Position numbers and translations under genes: made by a program
Notes under the pieces: model-generated
The model's database searches: none
What the model was told of the DNA's origin: nothing
The model's input: only the letters and a program-made list of their open reading frames with translations
In this document: positions 26,230 to 34,190 of the stretch, piece by piece
Layout: each line of letters opens with the position of its first letter
How positions within the stretch are numbered: the first letter of the stretch is position 1
Source: an uncultured Alphaproteobacteria bacterium
Lineage (GTDB): Bacteria > Pseudomonadota > Alphaproteobacteria > Micropepsales > Micropepsaceae
Length of the DNA stretch: 64,000 nt
Assembly: GCA_902826695.1 (NCBI GenBank)
Contig: CADEFU010000001.1
Location: forward strand, 582,574 to 646,573
Reading direction: 5' to 3'

Positions 26230-27399
26230 CTAGAGGCTAAAGTCCTGGGCACTGAGCGGCGTTGTGCCGTGCAGCACTTGTATCTCCATGTCAATGCCGC
26301 TGCCATCGACGTCGATCGCGACTCGACTGGTGGTGGCGTTGATGGGCGAGATGAGAATTTCGCCAGCGCCACCCGTAAGCGCGGGGACGACGGCGAAAGA
26401 CGATCCACCACCGACCGGATCGATGGAGGACACGTCAATCAAGTCGCTCTGGGCGCGGCGGAAGTCATTGATGCGGTCGGACAAATTGCCCGCGACGGGT
26501 GCGTGAAGGGCGTTGTCGAATACGAAACGGTCGGGTCCAGCGCCGCCGGTCAGCTGGTCAGTGCCTGAGCCCCCGAGAATGCGGTCCGCACCGGCGCCTC
26601 CATCTATGGTGTCGTTGCCGTCGCCGCCGTCCAATGCGTCGGCTTGCAGTCCTCCGCTGAGTTGATCGTCGCCGCTAAATCCGAACAGCTGGTTGGCGCG
26701 CGCATCCCCGACCAGTGTGTCATTCAAGTTTCCGCCATATACGTGTTCGATCGCCAGGATTTGTCCGATGCCCCATTCATCGGAAATCGCGCCGGTTTGC
26801 AGATTGACAGTCACTCCGCTGGTCGCAACTTTCACGCCGGTGGCCGTGTTGCGCAGCCCGAGCACTTGAAGCGAATCCTGACCGCCGCCGCCATCAATAA
26901 CCTTTGGGACCGCAGCAATCACCAAGCTATCGTCGCCGCCGCGCCCGCGGATCGTGTCGCCGGCGTCGCCGAGGAGGCGATTGGCGTTGTTGTCGCCAAG
27001 CAGCGTATCGGCAAACAGCGTCCCGAAGCCGAGACCTTCGATCGACGTCATGGCTTCGGCGTTGCCAAAGCCGTCGTTGGCGATCGACTGCGTGGCGAGA
27101 TTGGCGTGCGCGCCTTGCGTCGCCGAGTAGTCGAGGAAATTTACACGATCCAAACCCGGACCGCCATCGTACGCATCGATTCCTGCGCCGCCGCGCAAAC
27201 TGTCGTCACCGTCGCCGCCGCGTAGCTGGTCGTCGCCCGCGTTTCCATGGATCAGGTCGGAGCCACCCTTGCCATCGATGGTGTCGGCGTTTGCCGTGCC
27301 GGTCAGTGTATTATCAGCGTCGTCACCGTCGATCTGCGCCGCATAAACGTAGCCCGCGAGAGCGAGAGCTGCGGCTGCCAAGGGAACTGGGCGTTTCAT
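26230..27399 (-). CDS. Sec-exported RTX-repeat calcium-binding protein
   Basis: A 389-residue protein with a Sec signal peptide (MKRPVPLAAAALALAGYVYA, cleavage after residue ~20). Nonapeptide RTX repeats of the GGxGxDxLx kind form two blocks, about residues 42-80 and 235-290, which fold as Ca2+-binding beta-rolls. The last ~90 residues (FVFDNAL, DRINDFRRAQSDLIDVS) resemble the serralysin/M10 C-terminal secretion region. No protease or lipase domain is present. RTX proteins normally leave by type I secretion without an N-terminal signal, so the signal peptide is odd. It follows the 290-residue exported protein by 34 bases. Confidence 0.85.
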   Translation of the reverse strand: MKRPVPLAAAALALAGYVYAAQIDGDDADNTLTGTANADTIDGKGGSDLIHGNAGDDQLRGGDGDDSLRGGAGIDAYDGGPGLDRVNFLDYSATQGAHANLATQSIANDGFGNAEAMTSIEGLGFGTLFADTLLGDNNANRLLGDAGDTIRGRGGDDSLVIAAVPKVIDGGGGQDSLQVLGLRNTATGVKVATSGVTVNLQTGAISDEWGIGQILAIEHVYGGNLNDTLVGDARANQLFGFSGDDQLSGGLQADALDGGDGNDTIDGGAGADRILGGSGTDQLTGGAGPDRFVFDNALHAPVAGNLSDRINDFRRAQSDLIDVSSIDPVGGGSSFAVVPALTGGAGEILISPINATTSRVAIDVDGSGIDMEIQVLHGTTPLSAQDFSL

Positions 27400-27433
27400 G
27401 AAAGCCTCTCTCTGGAATGAGCGATCGTCGCCG

Positions 27434-28306
27434 CTAACAGCCAGCTTCGGTGCGAGCGACGGTTACGGCGTTGCCGAGTGCACTGAGGTTGTTCAAGTCA
27501 CTGCAGGTTCTGTTCTTCCGGAGAAACCTGAGCAACATGTTGTCGATGTAGATCGCGCCGATTTGAGGCGTGTCAAAATTCAACGTTGCACTGAGATTGC
27601 TGCTCGTCGCCGATGTGAACGTGTACGGCACCGTGAGCACGTTCTTAGGGTTCGAAGGATCGGGTTTCATTATCGTCAAGTCGACTGTATGGGCGTTGGC
27701 GGTGCCGCCGGCATTCACGACGGCTATGGCTGTGGGTCGCCCCAAAGTGTAGTAGATTGTGAGCGTTATCCATTGCTTTTCGTAGGCTGCCGCGCTTCCG
27801 ATGCTGAAGCCGCCGCTGCCGCCTACAATGGCAGCAAGATCGTATCCCTCCGACAGGCAGATACGGAATTCGGATGGTTCGCCCGTCAAGGTCCAACAGA
27901 AGAAGTTGTTGCCGGTCGAGGGCGCGCTCCCATTGTTGTTGTAGCAAAACGCCGCCGACATCATGATTGTGGTTTCGCTTCCTCCGGTGCCGATGGCGCT
28001 TGCGAGCGCGATATCGTACGTCAAGTTCGCAGAGCCGCCGTGGGAAGATGTGCCGGTTTTTTCTTGCCTCAGACTTCTCCCCATTTTGACGTCACTGAGG
28101 CATATGCTCTTTGCGTTAGTGAGGCCCCACACATAGTCGCCGTTGGGCAGCTCCGGCGGATTGGGGTTCATCGTCCAATCCGGCGGGGGCATTGGGCTGT
28201 TGTTGAAGTTCTCCTTGTAGACCTGCGTCGCCTTCGCAGGCGAGATGAGGTTCAGTGTGCCAATAGATGCGAAGATCAATGCGGCGGCGATGGTCGATAC
28301 GCGCAT
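27434..28306 (-). CDS. Secreted hypothetical protein with six cysteines
   Basis: A 290-residue protein with a signal peptide (residues 1-27, cleavage near AKA) and a beta-rich mature part. The composition (many Ser, Thr, Gly, Asn) and the opening VYKENFN suggest a jelly-roll or concanavalin-like extracellular domain, but I cannot name a family. Six cysteines could make three disulfides. A GGGACG ribosome-binding site precedes the ATG at 28306. It is the first gene of a two-gene unit with the RTX protein. Confidence 0.75.
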   Translation of the reverse strand: MRVSTIAAALIFASIGTLNLISPAKATQVYKENFNNSPMPPPDWTMNPNPPELPNGDYVWGLTNAKSICLSDVKMGRSLRQEKTGTSSHGGSANLTYDIALASAIGTGGSETTIMMSAAFCYNNNGSAPSTGNNFFCWTLTGEPSEFRICLSEGYDLAAIVGGSGGFSIGSAAAYEKQWITLTIYYTLGRPTAIAVVNAGGTANAHTVDLTIMKPDPSNPKNVLTVPYTFTSATSSNLSATLNFDTPQIGAIYIDNMLLRFLRKNRTCSDLNNLSALGNAVTVARTEAGC

Positions 28307-28806
28307 CGGAGCGTCCCTTTCTCGAGTCTGTGCCGCACTCGATCAGCTGTGGTCAAGCACCGGAATACAGACGTGGCTGCACAAGTCGCGAACTGTCCAT
28401 TTGATCAAAGCAGGATGGTGCTCCGTTCACAAGCGTGTTGCAGTGCACTTGCACTTGTGTAGCTGGGTAGGCGATTTGCCGATGACGGAGACACTAGAAA
28501 TGATGTGCGGATGACGGCAACACGTCTTCCCCTGTGAGCGACAGCGGAGGGGATGAGTATCCTGTCACCTTTCGCGGTTCTTATAGCGAGCACGCGATGG
28601 CCTAGCGCTAGCCGCTTCTCCCATTGGCGCCAGGATAGTCAACCTGCATGAGACCGCCGGCTTTCAGGGGGCGCCATTGGTGCGCGTGATACGCGACAGA
28701 ACCGCGTCATCGGGCTTTAGCTCGTGCCCATCCGGGCGGTTGACTTCCCCTCACCCCCGGCCCCTCTCCCGCAAGCGGGCGAGGGGGCGCGATGCTGGTT
28801 GAGCGG
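28307..28806. other. Intergenic region with hairpin repeats
   Basis: A 500-base gap with no convincing gene. It should contain the promoter of the secreted-protein/RTX unit. It also holds a GGATGAGTATCCTGTCACC word near 28551, similar to repeat ends at 24.5-26.1 kb, and a strong GC hairpin at 28761-28786. Confidence 0.6.
28761..28786. repeat. GC-rich hairpin of the CCCCTCTCCCGC type
   Basis: CCCCTC pairs with GAGGGG and CCCG with CGGG around a CAAG loop, preceded by CCCCTCACCCCCGG. This is a common dispersed intergenic sequence in proteobacterial genomes. It lies 21 bases after the BsuPI-like gene stop and could attenuate transcription there. Confidence 0.7.
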
Positions 28807-29307
28807 CTATTCTGCCTTGAACTGGAATTCGCCCTCGTAGCCCCAGTACTGATAGATGACCAGGTAGTCTTGGCCGGCGTCGTAGCGCTGCGCTTCGAGG
28901 GCGATCGTGTAGAATTCTTCGACGGACTGGCCGGGTGGGAGATACGCCGTGACTGGTGCTTGCGGGCAGGTGTCCTCAGGTATGACGGTCTGCACAAGAT
29001 TGCCGGTGCGGGCGAAGATCTGCCACCGGAAGATCTTGCAGGCGGTTGGCGCGGTCAGCGTGGCCTGCTTTGAGGTGCTGTTGCGCAGCTTTACTTTGAC
29101 CTGGATGACGGCCGGTTCTTTGCTTGCGAGCTTGACCGTGTCGCGGTTCGGTTCGGCGACGACGACGACTGCGTTCTCGAGGAAGTCCAAGCCGCCTTCG
29201 CTTGCCGAGTAGCCGAGGGCCGCGATGAACGCGACCCAGATCAGGGCCCACAGCGCATATCGCCGCCAATCGGGCGGGTCTGCGTGCGGAAGCTTTTGCT
29301 GTGTCAT
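28807..29307 (-). CDS. Membrane-anchored BsuPI-like domain protein
   Basis: A 166-residue protein with one N-terminal membrane helix (about residues 17-36) and an extracytoplasmic immunoglobulin-like domain: VKVKLRNSTSKQ, FRWQIFARTG, then LPPGQSVEEF and YDAGQDYLVIYQYWGY. This order of blocks fits the BsuPI intracellular proteinase-inhibitor domain, though the name reflects one Bacillus protein and inhibition is not shown here. It begins 4 bases after the MFS gene stop and is likely co-transcribed with it. A truncated copy of its end is at 24350-24423. Confidence 0.7.
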   Translation of the reverse strand: MTQQKLPHADPPDWRRYALWALIWVAFIAALGYSASEGGLDFLENAVVVVAEPNRDTVKLASKEPAVIQVKVKLRNSTSKQATLTAPTACKIFRWQIFARTGNLVQTVIPEDTCPQAPVTAYLPPGQSVEEFYTIALEAQRYDAGQDYLVIYQYWGYEGEFQFKAE

Positions 29308-29311
29308 CGAT

Positions 29312-30583
29312 CTAAGCGCCTTGCTTTGCCGGTTTGGCGTCGGTCTCGACGTAATCGAGGTCGAGGTGGAACGTCTCGCGCAACGAGAAGAAGGCCAGGA
29401 TCGCCAACGCAGCAACGACAAGGCCGACGACTTCGGCCGCGCCGACGATGCCGAGATCCGGTTTCAATGTCGTGAAGACAAGCACGGCCGGCACCGTTGC
29501 GCCGCGCACGAAGTTTGGAACCGATGTCGCGACGGTTGCACGCAGATTCGTACCGAACTGTTCGGCAGCAACGGTCACCATCATCGCCCAATACGCAGTG
29601 AAGAAGCCGACGAAGAACACAACGGTGTAGAACATGCTGAGGCTCGAGATTGGCGCATGGAATGTGATGCCAAGCATTGCGAGTGTACCGAAGAGGAAGA
29701 TGCCTATTGCGATCTTTCGGCTCTTCAACCACTGACTGATCAGTCCGTTCGCGACACTTCCGATTGTGATCCCCAGGTAAAACCAGAAGACGGACGTTAC
29801 GGCGGTGACGGGTTCCTTGACGCCTAGGGCCGGTGCCAACTCGGGCGAGAACGTGACGACAATGCCGAGAGAAAACCAAATCGGTACCCCGACCAGGATG
29901 CAGTTCATGTAACGGCTGAACCTATCCCATGAGGTGAACAGCATCAGGAAGTTCCCTCGCGCGATGTGTTCCTTCTCTGCGAGAGCCTTGAAGATTCCGG
30001 AGTCGGCGACCGACAGCCGAAGGAAGAGCAATCCTAGACCAAGGATGCCGCCAATAATGTAAACCCAACGCCAGGTAAAAAGCTCGTAAACGAGCGCGGC
30101 GACCACTGCACCGGCAACGCCGGTGGCAACCACGATCGTTGTGCCGTAGCCGCGCTTTTCTTTCGGGAGGAGTTCGGCGACAAGGGTTATGCCACCGCCG
30201 ATTTCGCCGGCGAGGCCGACCCCGGTAATGAAACGCAAGAGCGCGTACTGGTCGATTGGGGACACCACCGCATCGACACCAGGTCCAAACTGACCCACGA
30301 ATCCGTTCAAGATGTTGCCGATCGAATAGAGCAAGATTGAACCGAACAGCAGCTCAATCCGGCCGATCTTGTCGCCGATCACACCCCACAGAATGCCGCC
30401 GATGAGGAAGCCGCCCATCTGGGCGTTGAGCAGGTATCCACCAACCGAGACCAGGTCTGCTTCGGAGACACCCAGGTCACGCAGGCTCGATTGGCGCAAG
30501 ATCGTGAATAGGATCAGATCAAAGACGTCGACGAAGTAACCAAGGGCCGCAACGAGAATGGCTAGGCGGATATTGTTCGACAT
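29312..30583 (-). CDS. MFS transporter (sugar-porter-like)
   Basis: A 423-residue polytopic membrane protein with about 12 helices. The MFS loop motif GVIGDKIGR between helices 2 and 3, and GITLVAELLPKEKRGYG in the middle of the N-terminal half, place it in the metabolite:H+ symporter/sugar porter part of the superfamily. The substrate cannot be inferred. The BsuPI-like gene follows 4 bases later, so the two may act together. Confidence 0.88.
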   Translation of the reverse strand: MSNNIRLAILVAALGYFVDVFDLILFTILRQSSLRDLGVSEADLVSVGGYLLNAQMGGFLIGGILWGVIGDKIGRIELLFGSILLYSIGNILNGFVGQFGPGVDAVVSPIDQYALLRFITGVGLAGEIGGGITLVAELLPKEKRGYGTTIVVATGVAGAVVAALVYELFTWRWVYIIGGILGLGLLFLRLSVADSGIFKALAEKEHIARGNFLMLFTSWDRFSRYMNCILVGVPIWFSLGIVVTFSPELAPALGVKEPVTAVTSVFWFYLGITIGSVANGLISQWLKSRKIAIGIFLFGTLAMLGITFHAPISSLSMFYTVVFFVGFFTAYWAMMVTVAAEQFGTNLRATVATSVPNFVRGATVPAVLVFTTLKPDLGIVGAAEVVGLVVAALAILAFFSLRETFHLDLDYVETDAKPAKQGA

Positions 30584-31007
30584 CTGAGACGTGGTTCCCC
30601 GAGATTAGCACTTGGCGGCACCTTGCCAATTCAGCAGGCGAGGGACAACAGTGCCGGTCGCTTTTCCTAGTGTATCAGGTCGAGCGCGGGGGCTATTGCG
30701 GGCCACAGCGCTCCGATTCTGCGAGTCGTATGGGTGTTTGCCGAGGCTCGGCTAGTCGCTTCCTAGGGGATGTGCGCGAGCCGAGTTCTTCCGAAAGACG
30801 CGCGCCTGCGCTGCGCCGTTTTCCTTCTTTGGGCGAGCGAAGCGTGACTGGTTCCCACTGCATTCGCGCGAAAGATGTGATGGCGTCCCGCATGCTCGGT
30901 TGATTGCTGGGGCGAACGGCGGCCTGTCACTTGTTCTGGCATGGCTGCGCGTCATCAATGTCCCCGACGCGCGGTCTGGGTCCGCGCAAATAACGGGGGA
31001 TTCCCAC
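30584..31007. other. Intergenic region upstream of the OmpA-type gene
   Basis: A 424-base region between the divergent MFS and OmpA-type genes. Short reading frames occur on both strands but none has family features or a good ribosome-binding site. It must hold both promoters; GGGGGA at 30995-31000 is the ribosome-binding site of the OmpA-type gene. I see no repeat or RNA. Confidence 0.5.
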
Positions 31008-32066
31008 ATGAAGACACGAGCGATGATGCTCGCGACGGCGGCTGCCGTTGCGTTGACTGGAAGTGCCGGCGCCGCGAATTTTCACGGCTGGTACTTGGGC
31101 CTGGAAGCAGGCGCAGGCTGGGTGGACGATGCTAGCGCGGTGGACGAGTTCGGACCGTTTGGCGCACCGATCGCTGTCAATGACATCGAAGTCCAATACG
31201 ACACCGGTTGGGCGGTGTTCGGCACGGTGGGCTATGACTTCGGCAGATGGCGCATCGAGGGCGAGGTCGGGTATCGCGACAACGAAATCAGCGCGGCGAC
31301 ATACCCCGGACTCGGGGGTGCCCCAGCCATATGGGCGGACCCGTCGATGAACGAACTGTCGCTGATGGCGAATGTTCACTACGACATTCCGTTGTCGTCA
31401 CGGCTACAGTTGTCGCTCGGCGTCGGCGCCGGTGCCGATCGCGCCAGGTTCGAGACGGGCGGCGGATCCTTTTCCGACGATGACTGGAACTTCGCCTATC
31501 AGGGCATCGTTGGATTCAGCTATGCCATCAGTAGCGGCACGGATCTGACGCTCAACTACCGCTACCTGCGCGTGACGGATGCCGAGTTCTCAGAGGAGCG
31601 CGGCGCCAACGATGTATTGAACCGTTACGACGACATCACGAAGCACACGGTGACGTTGGGTTTGCGGTTCGATCTGTCGCCGGATGCGCTGCCGCCGCCA
31701 CCGGCGCCGGTGCCGCCGGCTCCGCCAGCGATGGGGCCGAAGAACTTCGTCATCTTCTTCGGGTTCAACAAGTGCAACATCACGCAGGAAGCCGATGCGG
31801 TGTTGTCGGAAGCGGCAGCCGCTGCGCGCTCCGGCGGCGGCGCGTCGGTCAGCATCGTTGGGCACACGGATACCGTGGGCTCGAACGGGTACAATCAGAA
31901 GCTCTCCGAGTGCCGGGCGAATGCGGCGAAGGCCAATATGGTGGGCAAGGGCATTCCCGCCGGCGCGATCTCGGCTTCGGGACGCGGCGAAGGGCAGCTG
32001 ATGGTGCAGACCGGCGACGGCGTGAAGGAACCGCAGAACCGGCGCGCGAACATCAGCATTCGCTAA
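31008..32066 (+). CDS. OmpA-family outer-membrane protein
   Basis: A 352-residue protein with a signal peptide (cleavage after GAGA, near residue 22), an eight-strand OmpA/Omp25-like beta-barrel (about 25-220), a Pro/Ala hinge (PPPPAPVPPAPPA) and an OmpA-C peptidoglycan-binding domain with GHTDTVGSNGYNQKLSECRA (about 284-303) and the final NRRANI block. It anchors the outer membrane to the wall. The ATG at 31008 is chosen because the signal peptide starts there. A strong terminator follows. Confidence 0.93.
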   Translation: MKTRAMMLATAAAVALTGSAGAANFHGWYLGLEAGAGWVDDASAVDEFGPFGAPIAVNDIEVQYDTGWAVFGTVGYDFGRWRIEGEVGYRDNEISAATYPGLGGAPAIWADPSMNELSLMANVHYDIPLSSRLQLSLGVGAGADRARFETGGGSFSDDDWNFAYQGIVGFSYAISSGTDLTLNYRYLRVTDAEFSEERGANDVLNRYDDITKHTVTLGLRFDLSPDALPPPPAPVPPAPPAMGPKNFVIFFGFNKCNITQEADAVLSEAAAAARSGGGASVSIVGHTDTVGSNGYNQKLSECRANAAKANMVGKGIPAGAISASGRGEGQLMVQTGDGVKEPQNRRANISIR

Positions 32067-32090
32067 CGGGGCCAAGCGAAGTGTAAATGA

Positions 32091-32117
32091 AGGCGGGACC
32101 GAAGGGTCCCGCCTTTT
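32091..32117 (+). terminator. Intrinsic terminator of the OmpA-type gene
   Basis: AGGCGGGACC pairs perfectly with GGTCCCGCCT around a GAAG loop, followed by TTT. It lies 24 bases after the stop and just before the convergent metal-binding protein gene, where it may work in both directions. Confidence 0.9.
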
Positions 32118-32134
32118 CGTTTGAGGCGGCGTGC

Positions 32135-33721
32135 CTAGTTCGACGTGGTGAGGCGGATGAAGACCATCGCGCCGTCCGGATCGCCGCCGTAGCTGGCTTC
32201 GAGATCGCCGGGCACGAAGTTCACGCTGTAGAGCGCGCCGACGCCGAGGCGCGTGTTTTCCGCGACGTGGAAGTCGCGCACGGCACCGAACGAAAGCTTG
32301 CCGACGGTTTCGACCTCATCGACCGGTGAGAGTTCCGGGTTTTCCGTGACCTCACCGCGCGCGAATACCGTCCAGTCGCGGTTGGGGGCGTAGGCGGTTT
32401 CGAGCACGAAGGCGTTCGTCGTCTCGCCTTCGGATGGGTCCTTCCAACCCCAGGCGGCCGTGGTGGACCACCAGCCGCCGTCGTCGAGCGCGACGGTGTA
32501 GATTGCGCTGGCGGACAGTTTTTTCACGTCCACTTCGGGTTCGAGCTGTTCAATGCTTTCCTGATCGGCCCACGACAGTTGGAGCGACCAGTTTGGCGTG
32601 GGATTCCAGCTGACGCGGGCTGCGACGCTGTCCAGTTTGGGCGATTCAATGTCGAAACGATCTTGGTCCGGCTCGCGCCCTTTGAAGGCGGAGACTTCGA
32701 GCTTCCATGCGTCCTTCACCCAGCCGGCGGTCAGGACGCCGAAGGTGATGTGTGTCGAGTCCAGCCAGTGATGAGAGATCGGCGCCTCGGGCGAGTTCAT
32801 CGCAGACTGCCGGTGCATGAAGGTGGGGGGGCCGAACGCCGGTTCGCCGGGCAGCCCCGCGTAGAGGAACAGGCTTTCGTCTTTGGCCAAAGCAAGGCTG
32901 TAGGACGCCGAGAGTTCGACGAAGAGATCGTGCGGATGTTGGCGATCGACGAGGTGCGAAACGCCATCCGCGGTTTCGCCCGACGCGAGCAGCAGCGGGT
33001 AGCCGCTTTTGCCCATGAGCGGATCGGGGCTTAGCATCGCGCGGAAGTTCAGCACGTCGCCGCTTTGAAAGTTGCGCCGGGCGCTTGCCATCAGCATGCC
33101 AGCGACGAACGTCTTTTCGTCGCCGCGCGGGCCGTCTTGCCAGCTGTGGGCCAAGTTCAGCATGGCGTGGGCGGAGATCATCCAGTCGCCAGCCATGTCG
33201 TGGCCCATGTGATGGGGCGTGGCGTCCGGCTGCCAGCTGGTGCCGGAGGCTTCGCGCGCCATGGCGTATGGGCCCAACACGCCGCCGGATGTCATGGCGT
33301 GGCCGCCATGACCTGCGGCGGCGCTGTGGCCACCATGTGCGCCATGTTCTCCATGCCCGCCATGACCGCCGTGTTCGCCGTGGCTGGCGTCGCCGCCGTG
33401 ATGACCTTTGTGCTTTGCTTTGTAACCGTCGCAGTGGGCGCAGTGTTCACCCTCGCTCTTGCCGTGGGGTTTGTGGTCGCAATGAGCCGAGTGGTCGTGG
33501 TCGGCTGCCGGTTTCTTTGGGGCGCCGTCACCGCAATGGGGGCAGTGCTCGTCCTCGGTCTTTTGCGGTGCGGGCTTGGACGCGGGCGGTGGAGCCGGTT
33601 GATGGCCGGCGTGAGGGTCGGCTGCGGCCTGCGCGTTCGGGGCGATCGCGTGCGCGGGGAGGGTTGCCGCAAAAAGCAGCGAAATGAGTCGAGTGGACAA
33701 GCGGTGCTCCAATACCCCCAT
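32135..33721 (-). CDS. His/Cys-rich outer-membrane protein, probable metal handling
   Basis: A 528-residue exported protein with three parts: a signal peptide ending near AQA (residue ~32); a metal-binding-like segment, about 33-145, with DEHCPHCGDG, DHSAHCDH, GEHCAHCDG and a run of GGHGGHGEHG-type repeats; and a C-terminal beta-barrel-like domain (about 170-528, alternating strands, ending in an aromatic/hydrophobic pattern). The composition suggests copper, zinc or nickel binding at the cell surface or periplasm; the metal is inferred. ATG at 33721 or TTG at 33700 (with GGAG upstream) may start it. It is convergent with the OmpA-type gene. Confidence 0.8.
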   Translation of the reverse strand: MGVLEHRLSTRLISLLFAATLPAHAIAPNAQAAADPHAGHQPAPPPASKPAPQKTEDEHCPHCGDGAPKKPAADHDHSAHCDHKPHGKSEGEHCAHCDGYKAKHKGHHGGDASHGEHGGHGGHGEHGAHGGHSAAAGHGGHAMTSGGVLGPYAMAREASGTSWQPDATPHHMGHDMAGDWMISAHAMLNLAHSWQDGPRGDEKTFVAGMLMASARRNFQSGDVLNFRAMLSPDPLMGKSGYPLLLASGETADGVSHLVDRQHPHDLFVELSASYSLALAKDESLFLYAGLPGEPAFGPPTFMHRQSAMNSPEAPISHHWLDSTHITFGVLTAGWVKDAWKLEVSAFKGREPDQDRFDIESPKLDSVAARVSWNPTPNWSLQLSWADQESIEQLEPEVDVKKLSASAIYTVALDDGGWWSTTAAWGWKDPSEGETTNAFVLETAYAPNRDWTVFARGEVTENPELSPVDEVETVGKLSFGAVRDFHVAENTRLGVGALYSVNFVPGDLEASYGGDPDGAMVFIRLTTSN

Positions 33722-34190
33722 GGGGTAAGAAGGTTCTAGCGTGGGCTTGTTATGAACTCACTAACGATTTTGCACACGCGCCGTTCAATCTGGGTCGCGC
33801 GGACTTGAAGTGGGTGTGACCTCTCCCGGACCGCGCACGCGCGGGTTGGTGATGGTCGGGCGCAATCGCTTTCGCGTAGTCTGTGGCGGGTGTTTTGCGG
33901 GGGCGCTGCATTTGTGGTTGAGGAGGGTCTGCGATCAACTCGCCCGGCGAAGACCAAGGGCACGAAGAAGAGTCTCACACAATGAAACAATGGCACAATG
34001 GGTTCATCTTTGGCGCGAAGCGCCATTCGATCGTCGGATCGCGCGCTTCTGCGCGCGTGTGATCGATCATTGTTTCATCGTTTCATTGTGTGAGCATTTC
34101 TTACTTCTTCGTGCCCTTGGTGTGCTTGGTGGTGAAGGCTGACTCCAAGCTGTTTCTAGCTCGGACGAATATGCTCTAAGTCCCGACCGC
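33722..34190. other. Intergenic region with nested inverted repeats
   Basis: A 469-base stretch without a convincing gene. It should hold the promoter of the His/Cys-rich protein near 33722-33800. The centre and right are occupied by the inverted-repeat element at 33953-34121. Confidence 0.6.
33953..34121. repeat. Nested inverted-repeat element
   Basis: The outer arms ACCAAGGGCACGAAGAAG (33953-33970) and CTTCTTCGTGCCCTTGGT (34104-34121) are exact complements. Inner arms TCACACAATGAAAC (33974-33987) and GTTTCATTGTGTGA (34080-34093) are also exact complements. The centre holds further small palindromes. The element is non-coding and looks like a dispersed MITE-like sequence. Confidence 0.85.

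Noticed and set aside
30693..30893. 66-codon minus-strand frame upstream of the OmpA-type gene
   Set aside because: It is basic and repetitive, without ribosome-binding site or family features, in a region expected to hold promoters.
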